A stretch of DNA of 64,000 bases from an uncultured Anaeroplasmataceae bacterium. GTDB taxonomy: Bacteria; Bacillota_I; Bacilli_A; Acholeplasmatales; Anaeroplasmataceae. Shown piece after piece: positions 25,524-34,681 of this stretch. The notes under the pieces were generated by a model that had not been told where the DNA came from, ran no database searches, and worked only from the letters and a program-made list of their open reading frames with translations. The stretch lies in contig CALUYM010000001.1 in NCBI GenBank assembly GCA_944325035.1, positions 1-64,000 of the forward strand, written 5' to 3'. A program made the translations under genes and the position numbers. Numbering within the stretch: position 1 is the stretch's first letter; the number at the start of each line of letters is the position of its first letter.

Positions 25524-27750
25524 AAATTATAGGGCGACGATAATAACCACGAGTATTATTTTTGCTATCAAATAGTTGTTCCTTACTATTAATATTTTTA
25601 ATTCTATTTTGATACATTTGAACAATTTGTTTTACTTCATCTTTAGATTCAATTGTAAAACTTAATCGTAAACGATTAGTATATTTTGTAATTTCTTTTA
25701 GTTCATCAATTAGATTTAATGGCTTATCATTGATAATGTGGGTAATACAACCTTGATGATAAATTGGAAATGATGCAATGTCATCTTTTAATTCATATTT
25801 ATGTTTATTACATACACCACATTCTCCTAATTCACGAAGTGGACAATATTTCATTGTCATTAAGTTTTCACGGCCATAAACGGTTATTTCTAAATTCGGA
25901 TTGTTTCCATATTTTTGGTATTCATTATAAATTGATTTTATATCATTTAAAGATGTTTCCAAAGAAATAGTGACATATTTCACTCCTTGTAGGTGAAGTT
26001 CATAAACTGATGCGGCATTAATTACATTAAATGAGTAATCACTAATTATTTCCTTACCTTTGTATTTATTTAATGCGCCATAGTTTCCAGCTAAAATAAA
26101 GTCAGAATCAATGTCATCATAATTTGGATTGACATAAGGAATATAGTTTTTATAGTAAATATACTTGATACCTAATTCTTTTAAAGTGTTATATTGGTCT
26201 TCATTTACACAAAAAGCTGTAATTTCTAATTGTTCATTTTCATAATTAATGCTTTTAATCTCTTGATTTATGTTTGGTAAAACTCGACTACCCTGCATAT
26301 CATCTTCAATCATTTCGATTAATTTACGTCTAGTTTCGTTAATTCCTGATATAGTCATAAATAAATCGCCATTTAAATTATTTATAATATCTTTTAAATA
26401 AAAAGATGTTTCATTTAATTTAGAAAGCTGCTTAAATAGTGTATCTGTATCGACAGGTTTATTTTGAGCATGTTGAAATAGACAGTTTGATTTTGCAATA
26501 TAAGTCTTGCCAAATAATGTTGTTTTTAAAATAAGTGGATTATCAATACTTCCTAAGGCTTCAATTGTAAGTGCAGTTTTATAGGTATTATCAATGGTTA
26601 AATCAATTGATGAGTCAATCATTTTATAAATTTTTAGATCTTTTGCAAAATCTTTAAAAATATTTAAATAAATGCTACCAACACCAACTTTTAATGGTTG
26701 TTGATTTTTATCGTAAATTGTATCTACAGTAAAGTAGTAGTCTTCACCATTACTATCTTCAATTCGAACACGGTCTTTTATATTTAATTGTTTAGATAAA
26801 ATAACATTGGTTAAATTATTTTTTTTCTCGCCAATAAAACCAATGAATTCTCCTTCACGATTACGCTTGGATTTATCAACAATTTTCCCACGGTCTTCAT
26901 TAAATATAAAGCCTTTAGTATATGTTCGGTGAAATACTTTTTCTAGATTAATAGTTTGGTAAGAAGCATCGTCAATTTTCTTTCTATATTCACTAGTAAT
27001 AATTTTAACATATTCGGGATTTTTCATTCTCCCTTCTAATTTTAAAGAATCAACCCCTAAATCAATTAAACTGCTTAAATTAGGCGAGGTATTAAGATCT
27101 TTCATAGAAAGGTAACTTGCTTTTTTACCGAAAATTTTTCCATCTTTTAAGATAGTATAATCACGACGACAATTTTGACTACAACGTCCTCGATTACCAC
27201 TTCTTAGACTTAAAAGAGAAGACATTAAACATCCTCCACTATAAGAAACACATAATGCTCCATGTGCAAATATTTCTAGTGGCATATTAGAGTTTTCTTT
27301 AATAACTTTGATTTCTTCTAAAGTATTTTCTCTAGCTAAGACAACTCGATTGGCACCTAGTTCTTCAAAAAATTTAACATCGTGTAAATTTTTTACTCCA
27401 CTTTGAGTTGAAATATGAGCCTCCATACCAGGTAAATTATTAATTACATAACTAATAATACCCAAATCAGTCATAATTAGTCCATCAACACCAAGAGTGT
27501 ATAATTCGTTTACAAATTGGATACAATCATTTAGTTCATTATCTTTTAAAATAGTATTAACAGTTACATATATTTTTTTTCTCATACTGTGAGCTAAAAT
27601 TAGAAGATGTTTTAGCTCATCAATGCTTAAATTTTTTGCATATGCACGTGCACCAAAGCGACTACATGCGCAGTAAACTGCATCTGCACCACTATAAAGA
27701 GCAATTTTAGCACATTCAAAATCCCCAGCAGGGGCTAATAGTTCAGTCAT
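25522..27750 (-). CDS. U32 family peptidase-like protein (RlhA-type), 742 aa
   Basis: PF01136-type protein: LLAPAGDFECAKIALYSGADAVY at the N-terminus, then HISTQSGV, the U32 signature region EIFAHGALCVSYSGGCLMSSLLSLRSGNRGRCSQNCRR with clustered Cys (likely Fe-S ligands), SLKLEGRMKNPEYV, and a DUF3656-like middle region. A C-terminal part with YCPLRELGECGVC adds more Cys. Members with this architecture (E. coli RlhA, about 650 aa) take part in hydroxylation of 23S rRNA C2501, and relatives in tRNA U34 modification; true peptidase activity is doubtful. The substrate here is not determined. SD AAAGGAG on the minus strand fits the ATG at 27750. Confidence 0.87.
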   Translation of the reverse strand: MTELLAPAGDFECAKIALYSGADAVYCACSRFGARAYAKNLSIDELKHLLILAHSMRKKIYVTVNTILKDNELNDCIQFVNELYTLGVDGLIMTDLGIISYVINNLPGMEAHISTQSGVKNLHDVKFFEELGANRVVLARENTLEEIKVIKENSNMPLEIFAHGALCVSYSGGCLMSSLLSLRSGNRGRCSQNCRRDYTILKDGKIFGKKASYLSMKDLNTSPNLSSLIDLGVDSLKLEGRMKNPEYVKIITSEYRKKIDDASYQTINLEKVFHRTYTKGFIFNEDRGKIVDKSKRNREGEFIGFIGEKKNNLTNVILSKQLNIKDRVRIEDSNGEDYYFTVDTIYDKNQQPLKVGVGSIYLNIFKDFAKDLKIYKMIDSSIDLTIDNTYKTALTIEALGSIDNPLILKTTLFGKTYIAKSNCLFQHAQNKPVDTDTLFKQLSKLNETSFYLKDIINNLNGDLFMTISGINETRRKLIEMIEDDMQGSRVLPNINQEIKSINYENEQLEITAFCVNEDQYNTLKELGIKYIYYKNYIPYVNPNYDDIDSDFILAGNYGALNKYKGKEIISDYSFNVINAASVYELHLQGVKYVTISLETSLNDIKSIYNEYQKYGNNPNLEITVYGRENLMTMKYCPLRELGECGVCNKHKYELKDDIASFPIYHQGCITHIINDKPLNLIDELKEITKYTNRLRLSFTIESKDEVKQIVQMYQNRIKNINSKEQLFDSKNNTRGYYRRPII

Positions 27751-27856
27751 ATATAATCTCCTTTCACAATTCGATTATTAATTTTAGCACAAAATAGAAA
27801 GCGGATAAAGAGATAAACTTATAATTTTGTGGTAGAATGTAAATGGTAATGTCAAA

Positions 27857-28340
27857 ATGATCCAAGTTAGACTAGCAAAAGAGGCGGATATATTAAAAAT
27901 ATATGAGATTGAATCAAAATCTTTTGCAAAAGAAGAGTCATATTCATATGAAATTTTAAGAAAAGATTTTTTACTTTTAACGATGGCTTTTTAGTTTTGA
28001 AAAAAAATAATGAAGTGATTGGTTTTGTTGATGGTGGTAGAACTGATAGAAATAAATATGTTGATTTAATGTATGATGACCCGGGTGCGTTTAGTTTTAA
28101 AGGTAATTATTTAGCAATTTATGGAATTGCAGTTATTATTAACAATCAAAAATGATGATACTAGAAGCTTTTATTACTTACGCTAAAAATATGGATGCAA
28201 ATGGAGTTATTTTAGCAGGTAGATGATTAATTATATCTTTTTATGAAAAACTTGGATTTACTAAGTTAGGAAAATCAAAAACAATTCATGGAAATATCAA
28301 TTGGTATGACATGATAATTAATTTTAAGGAGTATATATGA
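27857..28340 (+). pseudogene. GNAT-family N-acetyltransferase pseudogene
   Basis: It begins MIQVRLAKEADILKIYEIESKSFAKEE, typical of GNAT proteins, then needs a frameshift near 27970 to continue as NNEVIGFVDGG. Another shift near 28150 restores MMILEAFITYAKNMDANGVIL, and after an in-frame TGA (about 28222) SFYEKLGFTKLGKSKTIHG continues. At least two frameshifts and one stop make it inactive. Its last codons contain the SD of the exonuclease gene, and its terminal TGA overlaps that gene's ATG, a relic of tight coupling. Confidence 0.85.
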
Positions 28341-29095
28341 AATTTATTAGTTGGAATGTTAATGGTTTAAGAGCTGTAATGGGGAAAAATTTTAAGGATG
28401 TATTTGATTCGTTAGATGCTGATGCATTTTGTATTCAGGAAACAAAAATGCAAGAAGGGCAAGCTGATATTGATATAGATGGTTACTATCGTTATATGAA
28501 TAGTGCTTTAAAAAAGGGGTATAGTGGAACTTTAATTTATACCAAAAAAGAACCTTTAAAAGTATATTATGGAATTAATGAAGAGGGGTTATATAACGAA
28601 GAAGGACGAGTTATCACGTTAGAATATGAAAATTATTATTTAGTTACAGCCTATGTTCCTAATTCACAAGAAGAATTAAAACGATTAGATTTTAGAATGC
28701 AATTTGAAGATGATTTTAGAGAATATTTGGTTAAATTAAAAGAGAAAAAACCGGTTATTATGTGTGGTGATTTAAATGTTGCACATGAAAGAATTGATTT
28801 AAAAAATCCAGATAGTAATACTAAAAATGCAGGATTTTCGATTGAAGAAAGAACTAAGTTTACAGAATTATTAAAAGCTGGCTTTACAGATACATTTAGA
28901 TATTTACATCAAAATGAGATCAAGTATTCTTGGTGGAGCTATCGTTTTAAAGCTCGCGAAAAAAATATTGGTTGGCGAATTGATTATTTCGTTGTTTCAA
29001 ATGATTTAAAGGAAAAAATTCAAAATGCCGACATTTATAGTGATATAACAGGAAGTGATCACGCCCCAGTTATTCTTGAAATTGATTTGGATTAA
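28337..29095 (+). CDS. exoA: Exodeoxyribonuclease III (AP endonuclease), 252 aa
   Basis: Removes abasic sites and 3'-blocked ends in base-excision repair. The full motif set of the ExoIII/APE1 family is present: SWNVNGLRA, QETKMQ (metal Glu), GYSGTLIYTK, GDLNVAH, TDTFRYLH, YSWWSYR, GWRIDYF and SDHAPV. Length is normal (252 aa). SD AAGGAG lies 8 bases upstream within the tail of the decayed GNAT gene. Confidence 0.96.
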   Translation: MKFISWNVNGLRAVMGKNFKDVFDSLDADAFCIQETKMQEGQADIDIDGYYRYMNSALKKGYSGTLIYTKKEPLKVYYGINEEGLYNEEGRVITLEYENYYLVTAYVPNSQEELKRLDFRMQFEDDFREYLVKLKEKKPVIMCGDLNVAHERIDLKNPDSNTKNAGFSIEERTKFTELLKAGFTDTFRYLHQNEIKYSWWSYRFKAREKNIGWRIDYFVVSNDLKEKIQNADIYSDITGSDHAPVILEIDLD

Positions 29096-29270
29096 AAATT
29101 AGCTTTACTTGAAGTATAACATTGTATATGTCTAAAACTTTTAGTTATTTATCTTAGAATTAGATTCAATTTAAAGAATTAATAGTTAATTATAAATATG
29201 GTTAATACCAACTATTATTTCTTTTAAAAATGAAGTTTTATGTCTGTATTTCAATTTATTAAGAATAAAC

Positions 29271-29298
29271 TTGCAATTTTATTTATTTGTGATATACT
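29271..29298 (+). promoter_or_regulatory. Promoter of the rimP-nusA-infB operon
   Basis: TTGCAA (29271-29276), 16-bp spacer, TATACT (29293-29298) with an extended TGA. Transcription should begin near 29305, just before the leader hairpin. Confidence 0.75.
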
Positions 29299-29320
29299 AC
29301 TAGTAGGATATTTTGCAATG

Positions 29321-29344
29321 AGGTGAGAGAAATCTCACTTTTTT
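29321..29344 (+). promoter_or_regulatory. Attenuator-like hairpin in the rimP leader
   Basis: GTGAGA-GAAA-TCTCAC (29323-29338) is followed directly by six T. It lies between the promoter and the rimP start, so it is a terminator inside the leader, about 35 bases after the predicted RNA start. This suggests premature termination as a control point for the NusA-containing operon. Confidence 0.6.
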
Positions 29345-29366
29345 CAATGAAAAGAAGGTGACGTTT

Positions 29367-29816
29367 ATGTTAGATGTTAAAAAGGTTGAAGAATTAATAA
29401 TGCCATATTTAAAAGAACACGATTTAGCTTTATATGAAGTTAAATGGGTAAAGGAGTTTGGCTTTCAAATACTTCGAGTTTTAGTTGATAAAAAAGGTGG
29501 TATTGATGTAGATACATTAGCGCTTGTCAATGACTATTTATCAGCTAAATTAGATGCTTATGAATCTGAGCTTCCTGATTATATGTTAGAGGTATCTTCA
29601 CCAGGGGCTGAAAAAGAATTACGAAATAAAGAAGAAATTTTAGATGCTGTTGGTGAATATGTTAATATTAAAACAAAAGATATGACATATGAAGGATACT
29701 TATTAAGTTATGAAAATGATACTTTAATTGTTGAAATTAATATCAAAGGACGCATGAAAAAAGTATCCATTTTAGAAACAGATATTAAAAAAATTAGATT
29801 AGCCGTTAAAATTTAG
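29367..29816 (+). CDS. rimP: Ribosome maturation factor RimP, 149 aa
   Basis: Assembly factor for the 30S subunit. Two domains: an N-terminal alpha/beta part (VRVLVDKKGGIDVDTLALVNDYLSAKLD region) with the family motif YMLEVSSPGAEKELRN at about 75-90, and a C-terminal Sm-like barrel (about 95-149). The ATG at 29367 is preferred over an in-frame GTG at 29358, because GAAGG then sits at proper spacing. It is first in the rimP-nusA-rnpM-ylxQ-infB-rbfA operon, and nusA begins 12 bases after it. Confidence 0.94.
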   Translation: MLDVKKVEELIMPYLKEHDLALYEVKWVKEFGFQILRVLVDKKGGIDVDTLALVNDYLSAKLDAYESELPDYMLEVSSPGAEKELRNKEEILDAVGEYVNIKTKDMTYEGYLLSYENDTLIVEINIKGRMKKVSILETDIKKIRLAVKI

Positions 29817-29828
29817 GAGGATTAAAAG

Positions 29829-30905
29829 ATGGTTAGTAAAGATTTGTTTAAATATTTAGAAGAATATGCTTCTGAATGTGGATTAAGTTATGATGAAATT
29901 ATTGAAGTTCTAAAAAAATCTTTAGCTGCTTCTGCTAAAAAAGTTGTACCTAATTCTACAATCTCAGTAAAAATTAATACAGATAAACATGAAGTACAAG
30001 TGGTAGCACAAAGAAGAGTTGTTGAGGTATTATCACAAGAATTAGCTGATGATGCGATTGCTGAAATTACATTAGAAGAGGCAAGAAAAGAAAAGCCAAA
30101 TGCTAAAGTAGGAGATATCTTGACTACAACTATCTCTCCTAAAGATGATTTTGGTCGCCAAGCTGCTAGAAGTGCTAAGTCAACATTAGCTTCAAATATT
30201 AAAGCTTTACTTCGTGAAAAAGCTTATAATTATTTTAAGTCATTAGAAGGCGAAATGATTTCGGCTGATGTTCTTGAAATTAAAGATACATTTGTAACTT
30301 TAAGTATTGGACAAAATGTTACAACTATTTTACCTAAGACTGAACAATTGCCTAATGATGAATTCCGCGTTGGAGATAGAATTAAGGTTTATATTAAAAA
30401 AGTTGAACAAACTACTAAAGACCCTAAAGTTAAAGTATCTCGCTTAGATAGAAACCTAATCACTCGTTTACTTGAAACATTCATTCCGGAAATCAAGGAT
30501 GGTACAATTGAAATCAAAGGTATCGCCCGTGAAGCTGGAGATCGTTCTAAAATTGCTATCACTTCAATTGATCCAAAAGTTGATGCGCTTGGTTCATGTG
30601 TTGGAGAAGATGGAAATCGAATTCGTGAAGTTGTAAATGCATTGAATGGTGAAAAGATTGATTTATACAAATGGTCTGATGATCCAGAAGAACTAATTAA
30701 AAATGCATTACAACCGGCTAAAGTTACAACTGTTTTAAATATTGATCCTAAAGAAAAGACATCTTTAGCAATTGTTCCAGATGATCAATTAAGTCTTGCA
30801 ATTGGAAAGGCTGGACAAAATGTTCGTTTAGCAGTACAATCTTGTGGTTGGAAGATTGACATTAAACCAGTAAGTCAAGCATATGAAGAGGGATTACTTT
30901 TCTAA
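29829..30905 (+). CDS. nusA: Transcription termination/antitermination factor NusA, 358 aa
   Basis: Binds RNA polymerase and nascent RNA, modulating pausing, termination and antitermination. Domains in order: N-terminal RNAP-binding domain (1-125), S1 (about 132-200, DVLEIKDTFVTLSIGQ), KH1 (about 230-290, DPKVDALGSCVGEDGNRIREVVNALNGEKID) and KH2 (about 300-350, LAIGKAGQNVRLA). It is the short Gram-positive form without C-terminal acidic repeats. SD AGGAGG is strong. Its stop overlaps rnpM by one base. A terminator-like hairpin in the operon leader would allow feedback by NusA; that is inference. Confidence 0.97.
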   Translation: MVSKDLFKYLEEYASECGLSYDEIIEVLKKSLAASAKKVVPNSTISVKINTDKHEVQVVAQRRVVEVLSQELADDAIAEITLEEARKEKPNAKVGDILTTTISPKDDFGRQAARSAKSTLASNIKALLREKAYNYFKSLEGEMISADVLEIKDTFVTLSIGQNVTTILPKTEQLPNDEFRVGDRIKVYIKKVEQTTKDPKVKVSRLDRNLITRLLETFIPEIKDGTIEIKGIAREAGDRSKIAITSIDPKVDALGSCVGEDGNRIREVVNALNGEKIDLYKWSDDPEELIKNALQPAKVTTVLNIDPKEKTSLAIVPDDQLSLAIGKAGQNVRLAVQSCGWKIDIKPVSQAYEEGLLF

Positions 30906-31180
30906 TGAAAACAAAAAAGGTTGTATTAAGAAGTTGTTGTCAAACACGTGAAGTTCTTGAAAAGAAGGATTTAATTCGTGTTGTTCGTACTCCAAATGGT
31001 GAAGTATTGGTTGATACAGTTGGTAAAGTAAACGGAAGAGGCGCTTATTTGAAGCGCGATGAGGCAGTTGTTTTAGCTGCAAAAAAATCTAAAGCTTTAG
31101 ACAAAAAGCTTGAAGTATCAGTTCCCGATTCTGTTTACGATTGCATATTAGAGGTAATTCATGGACAAGACACTAAATAA
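30905..31180 (+). CDS. rnpM: RnpM (YlxR, DUF448), RNase P modulator, 91 aa
   Basis: Small RNA-binding protein of the DUF448/YlxR family, reported to bind RNase P RNA and modulate its activity. The family signature is visible: R-SCCQTREVLEKKDLIRVVRTPNGEVLVDTVGKVNGRGAYLKRD. The canonical (C)xR...GRGAY motif is intact. It lies between nusA and ylxQ with overlaps on both sides, the conserved Bacillota order. Confidence 0.93.
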   Translation: MKTKKVVLRSCCQTREVLEKKDLIRVVRTPNGEVLVDTVGKVNGRGAYLKRDEAVVLAAKKSKALDKKLEVSVPDSVYDCILEVIHGQDTK

Positions 31181-31448
31181 TATAGGTCTATGTAATAGAG
31201 CTGGCAAAACTTTAACAGGAACTGATATTGTCGTTGAAGGCTTGAGAAATAATAAGGTACTGTTAGTGTTTTTAGCTACTGATACCGCTAAGAACACATC
31301 AAAGAAAATTTTGGATAAAGCAACTTTTTATGGAGTTGAAGTTATTCAAAAGTATACAAGTGCTTTGTTGTCACAAGCGCTTGGTAAAACAAATTGCCAT
31401 GTTGTTGGTATTATTGATCGAGGCTTTGCAAAATTATTGAAGGAATAA
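31161..31448 (+). CDS. ylxQ: YlxQ-type L7Ae/L30e-family RNA-binding protein, 95 aa
   Basis: L7Ae-fold protein that probably binds kink-turn-like RNA. It begins with the family pattern NNIGLCNRAGKTLTGTDIVVEGLRNNKVLLVFLATDTAKNTSKKI, followed by a mid region TSALLSQALGKTNCHVVGIIDRGFAK. It overlaps rnpM by 20 bases with SD GAGGTAATT inside it. Function is not well defined. Confidence 0.9.
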   Translation: MDKTLNNIGLCNRAGKTLTGTDIVVEGLRNNKVLLVFLATDTAKNTSKKILDKATFYGVEVIQKYTSALLSQALGKTNCHVVGIIDRGFAKLLKE

Positions 31449-31457
31449 GGTGATATT

Positions 31458-33272
31458 TTGGCAAAGAAACAAAGAAAGACGGAAGAAAGAATTTCAAATA
31501 TTCCGGCTAAAAATCAAAACAAAATTAAAGAGGGTGTCCTAACTTATAAAGAGGGCATGACGGTAGTTCAAATTGCGGAAGGACTTAATAAGACTATAGC
31601 TCAAGTCGTAATGAAATTAATGCAACTTGGGATAATGGCAAATCAAAATCAAAGTATTGATCGTGAAACGGTTGAACTTGTAGCTTTAGATTTTGGTTAT
31701 GAATTAAAAGATGAAGTTGTAACTGATATCACACGTTTTGATGAGTTTACAATTGAAGATAATGAGGATAATTTAGAAAAACGTCCTCCTGTTGTTACAA
31801 TAATGGGTCACGTAGACCATGGTAAAACTACCTTACTTGATTATATTAGAAACAGTCGTGTTGCTGCTGGTGAAGCTGGTGGTATCACTCAACATATTGG
31901 TGCTTACCAAGTTGAAAGAAATGGTGGAAAGATTACATTTATAGATACTCCAGGACATGCTGCATTTACTGAAATGCGTGCACGTGGAACAAAAGTAACT
32001 GATATCGTTATTTTAGTTGTTGCAGCTGATGATGGTGTAATGCCACAAACTGAAGAAGCTATCAGTCATGCTAAGGCAGCTAAATGCCCAATTATTGTAG
32101 CAGTAAATAAGTGTGATAAACCAACTGCCAACCCTGCTCGTGTTATGGAAGAATTAACTCATTTTGAGATTATCCCAGAAGCATGGGGTGGAGATGTTCC
32201 ATTTGTTGAAATTAGTGCTTTAAAGGGAACAGGCGTTGATAATTTATTAGATGTAATCGAATTAACTGCAGAAATTATCGATTTAAAAGCTAATCCAAAA
32301 CGCTTAGCGACTGGTTCAGTAATTGAAGCTGAACTTGATAGAGGTAAGGGACCAGTTGCTACATTCTTAGTTCAAAATGGTTCACTTCGTGTTGGTGATT
32401 ACATCGTTTGTGGAGATACTTATGGTAGAATTCGTACAATGGAAGATGACCGTCATATTAAGTATCAAGAAGCTATCCCAAGCCAAGCTGTTGTTGTAAC
32501 TGGATTAAATGAAGTTCCTTTTGCTGGAGATAAGTTCATGGCTTTATCTAGCGAAAAAGAAGCTCGTGAAATTGCAGAACAAAGAACTAATCGTACTAAA
32601 GATAAAATTCATATGGCTAATAAAAAGAGCTTGGAAGAATTATTTAGAAGTAAAGATGAATCTAAAGAACTTAACTTAATTGTTAAAGCTGACTTACAAG
32701 GTTCAGCAGAAGCCTTAAGACAAAGTCTGGAAAAGATTCGTATTGAAGACTTTACGGTAAATGTTATTCGCTGTAGTGTAGGTGCTATTACTGATACTGA
32801 TATCATCCTAGCTTCTGCGTCAAATGCAATTGTATTAGGATTTAATGTTCGTCCAACTTCAGCTGTTCGTCAAACTGCAGCAGAAAAAGGTGTAGAAATC
32901 CGTTTATATTCAATAATTTATAAGTTACTAGAAGATATAGAAGCGGCTTTAAAAGGTATGCTTGCTCCAGAATTTGAAGAAGTTATCATCGGTCAGGCTG
33001 AAGTTCGTTCAACTTTCAAAATTTCAAAAGTCGGTACTGTTGCTGGATGTTATGTAACTGATGGGAAAATTGAATCTAATTCATTAGTTCGTATCATTCG
33101 TGATGGAATCGTTGTTTATGAAGGAAAGATGGCATCATTACGTCGTTTCAAAGATGATGTAAAAGAAGTATCAGCTGGTTATGAATGTGGTACTATGATT
33201 GAAAACTTTAATGATATTAAAGAAGGAGATATCTTTGAAGCCTCTGTTATGAAGGAGATTGAAAGAAAATGA
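31458..33272 (+). CDS. infB: Translation initiation factor IF-2, 604 aa
   Basis: GTPase that brings fMet-tRNA to the 30S subunit. A short N-terminal region is followed by the IF2_N motif ([33 protein letters not shown]), G1 GHVDHGKTT (about residue 117), G3 DTPGHAAF, G4 NKCD, then domains II-IV (LVRIIRDG...). It lacks the long variable N-terminal extension of many IF-2 proteins, as B. subtilis IF-2 is about 716 aa. The start is TTG at 31458 with AAGGTG upstream. The stop TGA overlaps the rbfA ATG. Confidence 0.96.
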   Translation: MAKKQRKTEERISNIPAKNQNKIKEGVLTYKEGMTVVQIAEGLNKTIAQVVMKLMQLGIMANQNQSIDRETVELVALDFGYELKDEVVTDITRFDEFTIEDNEDNLEKRPPVVTIMGHVDHGKTTLLDYIRNSRVAAGEAGGITQHIGAYQVERNGGKITFIDTPGHAAFTEMRARGTKVTDIVILVVAADDGVMPQTEEAISHAKAAKCPIIVAVNKCDKPTANPARVMEELTHFEIIPEAWGGDVPFVEISALKGTGVDNLLDVIELTAEIIDLKANPKRLATGSVIEAELDRGKGPVATFLVQNGSLRVGDYIVCGDTYGRIRTMEDDRHIKYQEAIPSQAVVVTGLNEVPFAGDKFMALSSEKEAREIAEQRTNRTKDKIHMANKKSLEELFRSKDESKELNLIVKADLQGSAEALRQSLEKIRIEDFTVNVIRCSVGAITDTDIILASASNAIVLGFNVRPTSAVRQTAAEKGVEIRLYSIIYKLLEDIEAALKGMLAPEFEEVIIGQAEVRSTFKISKVGTVAGCYVTDGKIESNSLVRIIRDGIVVYEGKMASLRRFKDDVKEVSAGYECGTMIENFNDIKEGDIFEASVMKEIERK

Positions 33273-33628
33273 GTCTAGCGTTAAAGCGTTTAGAATCAAA
33301 TGCTTTAAGAGAACTTGCGATTATTCTTTCACGTGATTCAAAGAATAAAAAACTAAGCGAAGTTACAGTAACTGAAGTAAGAATTACAAATGACTTGTCA
33401 TACATGACTATTTATTATACAACATTCTTTTCTAAAGATAAGGTTGCTGTAGAAAAAGCTTTAGATGAAGCTAAAGGATTTATCAGAAGTGCACTTGCAA
33501 GTAAATTAAAAGCTCGTAAGATGCCAGAGTTAGTTTTCAAGTATGATGAAGCCTTAGAATATGGAAATCATATGAATGAAGTAATCTCAAGCTTAAATAT
33601 TAAGCATGACGATGAAGAAAATAAATAA
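33269..33628 (+). CDS. rbfA: Ribosome-binding factor A, 119 aa
   Basis: KH-fold 30S maturation and cold-adaptation factor. Pattern: [13 protein letters not shown]...[60 protein letters not shown]. It couples to infB by an ATGA overlap and closes the operon; a terminator follows. Confidence 0.94.
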   Translation: MSLALKRLESNALRELAIILSRDSKNKKLSEVTVTEVRITNDLSYMTIYYTTFFSKDKVAVEKALDEAKGFIRSALASKLKARKMPELVFKYDEALEYGNHMNEVISSLNIKHDDEENK

Positions 33629-33636
33629 AAATAATT

Positions 33637-33673
33637 AAACTGATTTTACTAAAATAGTATTATCAGTTTTTTT
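33637..33673 (+). terminator. Terminator of the rimP-rbfA operon
   Basis: AAACTGAT/ATCAGTTT stem (33637-33644 with 33662-33669) with an inner ACT/AGT pairing, then seven T. Confidence 0.75.
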
Positions 33674-33717
33674 GAGAAATAACTTTTTTCCAAATGATAG
33701 TAATTAAAGTAAAAATC

Positions 33718-33746
33718 TTTAAATTATTAAAATTATATGCTAAAAT
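33718..33746 (+). promoter_or_regulatory. Possible mscS promoter
   Basis: TTTAAA (33718-33723), 17-bp spacer, extended TGC-TAAAAT (33741-33746). The -35 is weak. Confidence 0.45.
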
Positions 33747-33757
33747 TAAATTTGTAG

Positions 33758-33788
33758 AACTCCCTTATTTTTGTAAGTGGAGTTTTTT
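33758..33788 (+). promoter_or_regulatory. Terminator-like hairpin in the mscS leader
   Basis: AACTCC-CTTA pairs with TAAG-GGAGTT around a 6-base loop (10 bp, one bulged T), followed by six T. It follows the predicted promoter and precedes mscS by 50 bases, so it reads either as an attenuator or as a second terminator of the upstream operon. Confidence 0.5.
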
Positions 33789-33838
33789 AAAGTAAAATGC
33801 AGAAACATCATAAAAAAGTAGACAAGGAGTTGATTTAA

Positions 33839-34663
33839 ATGTTTCTAGCAATTAATTGGCAAGAGGTTTTAGATGCCATTTTTAACTGGTGCAAAACATC
33901 AGGTATTAAAATTTTAATTGGACTTATAGTCTTATTTATTCTATTTAAGTTAACGAACTTATTTTCAAATAGGATTAAAAAACGTTTGATTAAAAAGAAT
34001 GCTGATAAAACAGTTGCATATGTTGTAAACCAAATTATTCGTAAAGGCCTAAAAGTATTATGGTTATTGTTATTTTTAGGTTATATTGGAATTGATACTG
34101 CATCAGTTGGAACAGTTATTGCATCACTAAGTGTATGTATCGGTTTAGCTGTTCAAGGAAGTTTAGCCAACCTAGCTGGTGGAATCGTAATTTTTATAAT
34201 GCGTCCATTTAGAATTGGTGATTTTATTGAAGCTCAAGATAAAAGTGGTACAGTTGAAAGTATTCATGTTTTCTACACTCACATTGTAACTGGAGATAAT
34301 AAGGTTGTAATGATTCCAAATGGTACATTAGCCAACGATGTAATTGTTAACTATTCTTTAAAAGATACACGTCGTGTAGATGTTAAATTTGGTATTGCTT
34401 ATGAAGCTGATTACTTAAAAGCTAAACAAAGTATTGAAAAATTAGCTAATAGTTATGAAGAAGTTTTAAAAGATAAAGATATTTTTGTTAAAATGTCTAG
34501 TCATTTAGATTCTGCTGTTGAAATTTCAGTTAGGGTTTGGGTTAACAAAGATGATTATTGGGCAGTATATTATCGTCTTCTTGAAGATGTAAAACGTAAA
34601 TTTGATGAACAACAAATTGAAATTCCTTATAACAAACTTGATGTTAATTTAAAACAAAAATAA
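33839..34663 (+). CDS. mscS: Small-conductance mechanosensitive channel, MscS family, 274 aa
   Basis: Membrane channel that opens on hypo-osmotic shock. Three TMs (about 18-38, 58-82 and 90-120). The pore-lining TM3 and the following beta domain carry the family core IASLSVCIGLAVQGSLANLAGGIVIFIMRPFRIGDFIE. The C-terminal alpha/beta domain runs to 274. Length close to E. coli MscS (286). SD AAGGAG precedes the ATG. Confidence 0.93.
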   Translation: MFLAINWQEVLDAIFNWCKTSGIKILIGLIVLFILFKLTNLFSNRIKKRLIKKNADKTVAYVVNQIIRKGLKVLWLLLFLGYIGIDTASVGTVIASLSVCIGLAVQGSLANLAGGIVIFIMRPFRIGDFIEAQDKSGTVESIHVFYTHIVTGDNKVVMIPNGTLANDVIVNYSLKDTRRVDVKFGIAYEADYLKAKQSIEKLANSYEEVLKDKDIFVKMSSHLDSAVEISVRVWVNKDDYWAVYYRLLEDVKRKFDEQQIEIPYNKLDVNLKQK

Positions 34664-34681
34664 AATAAGGAAGTGTGATTA

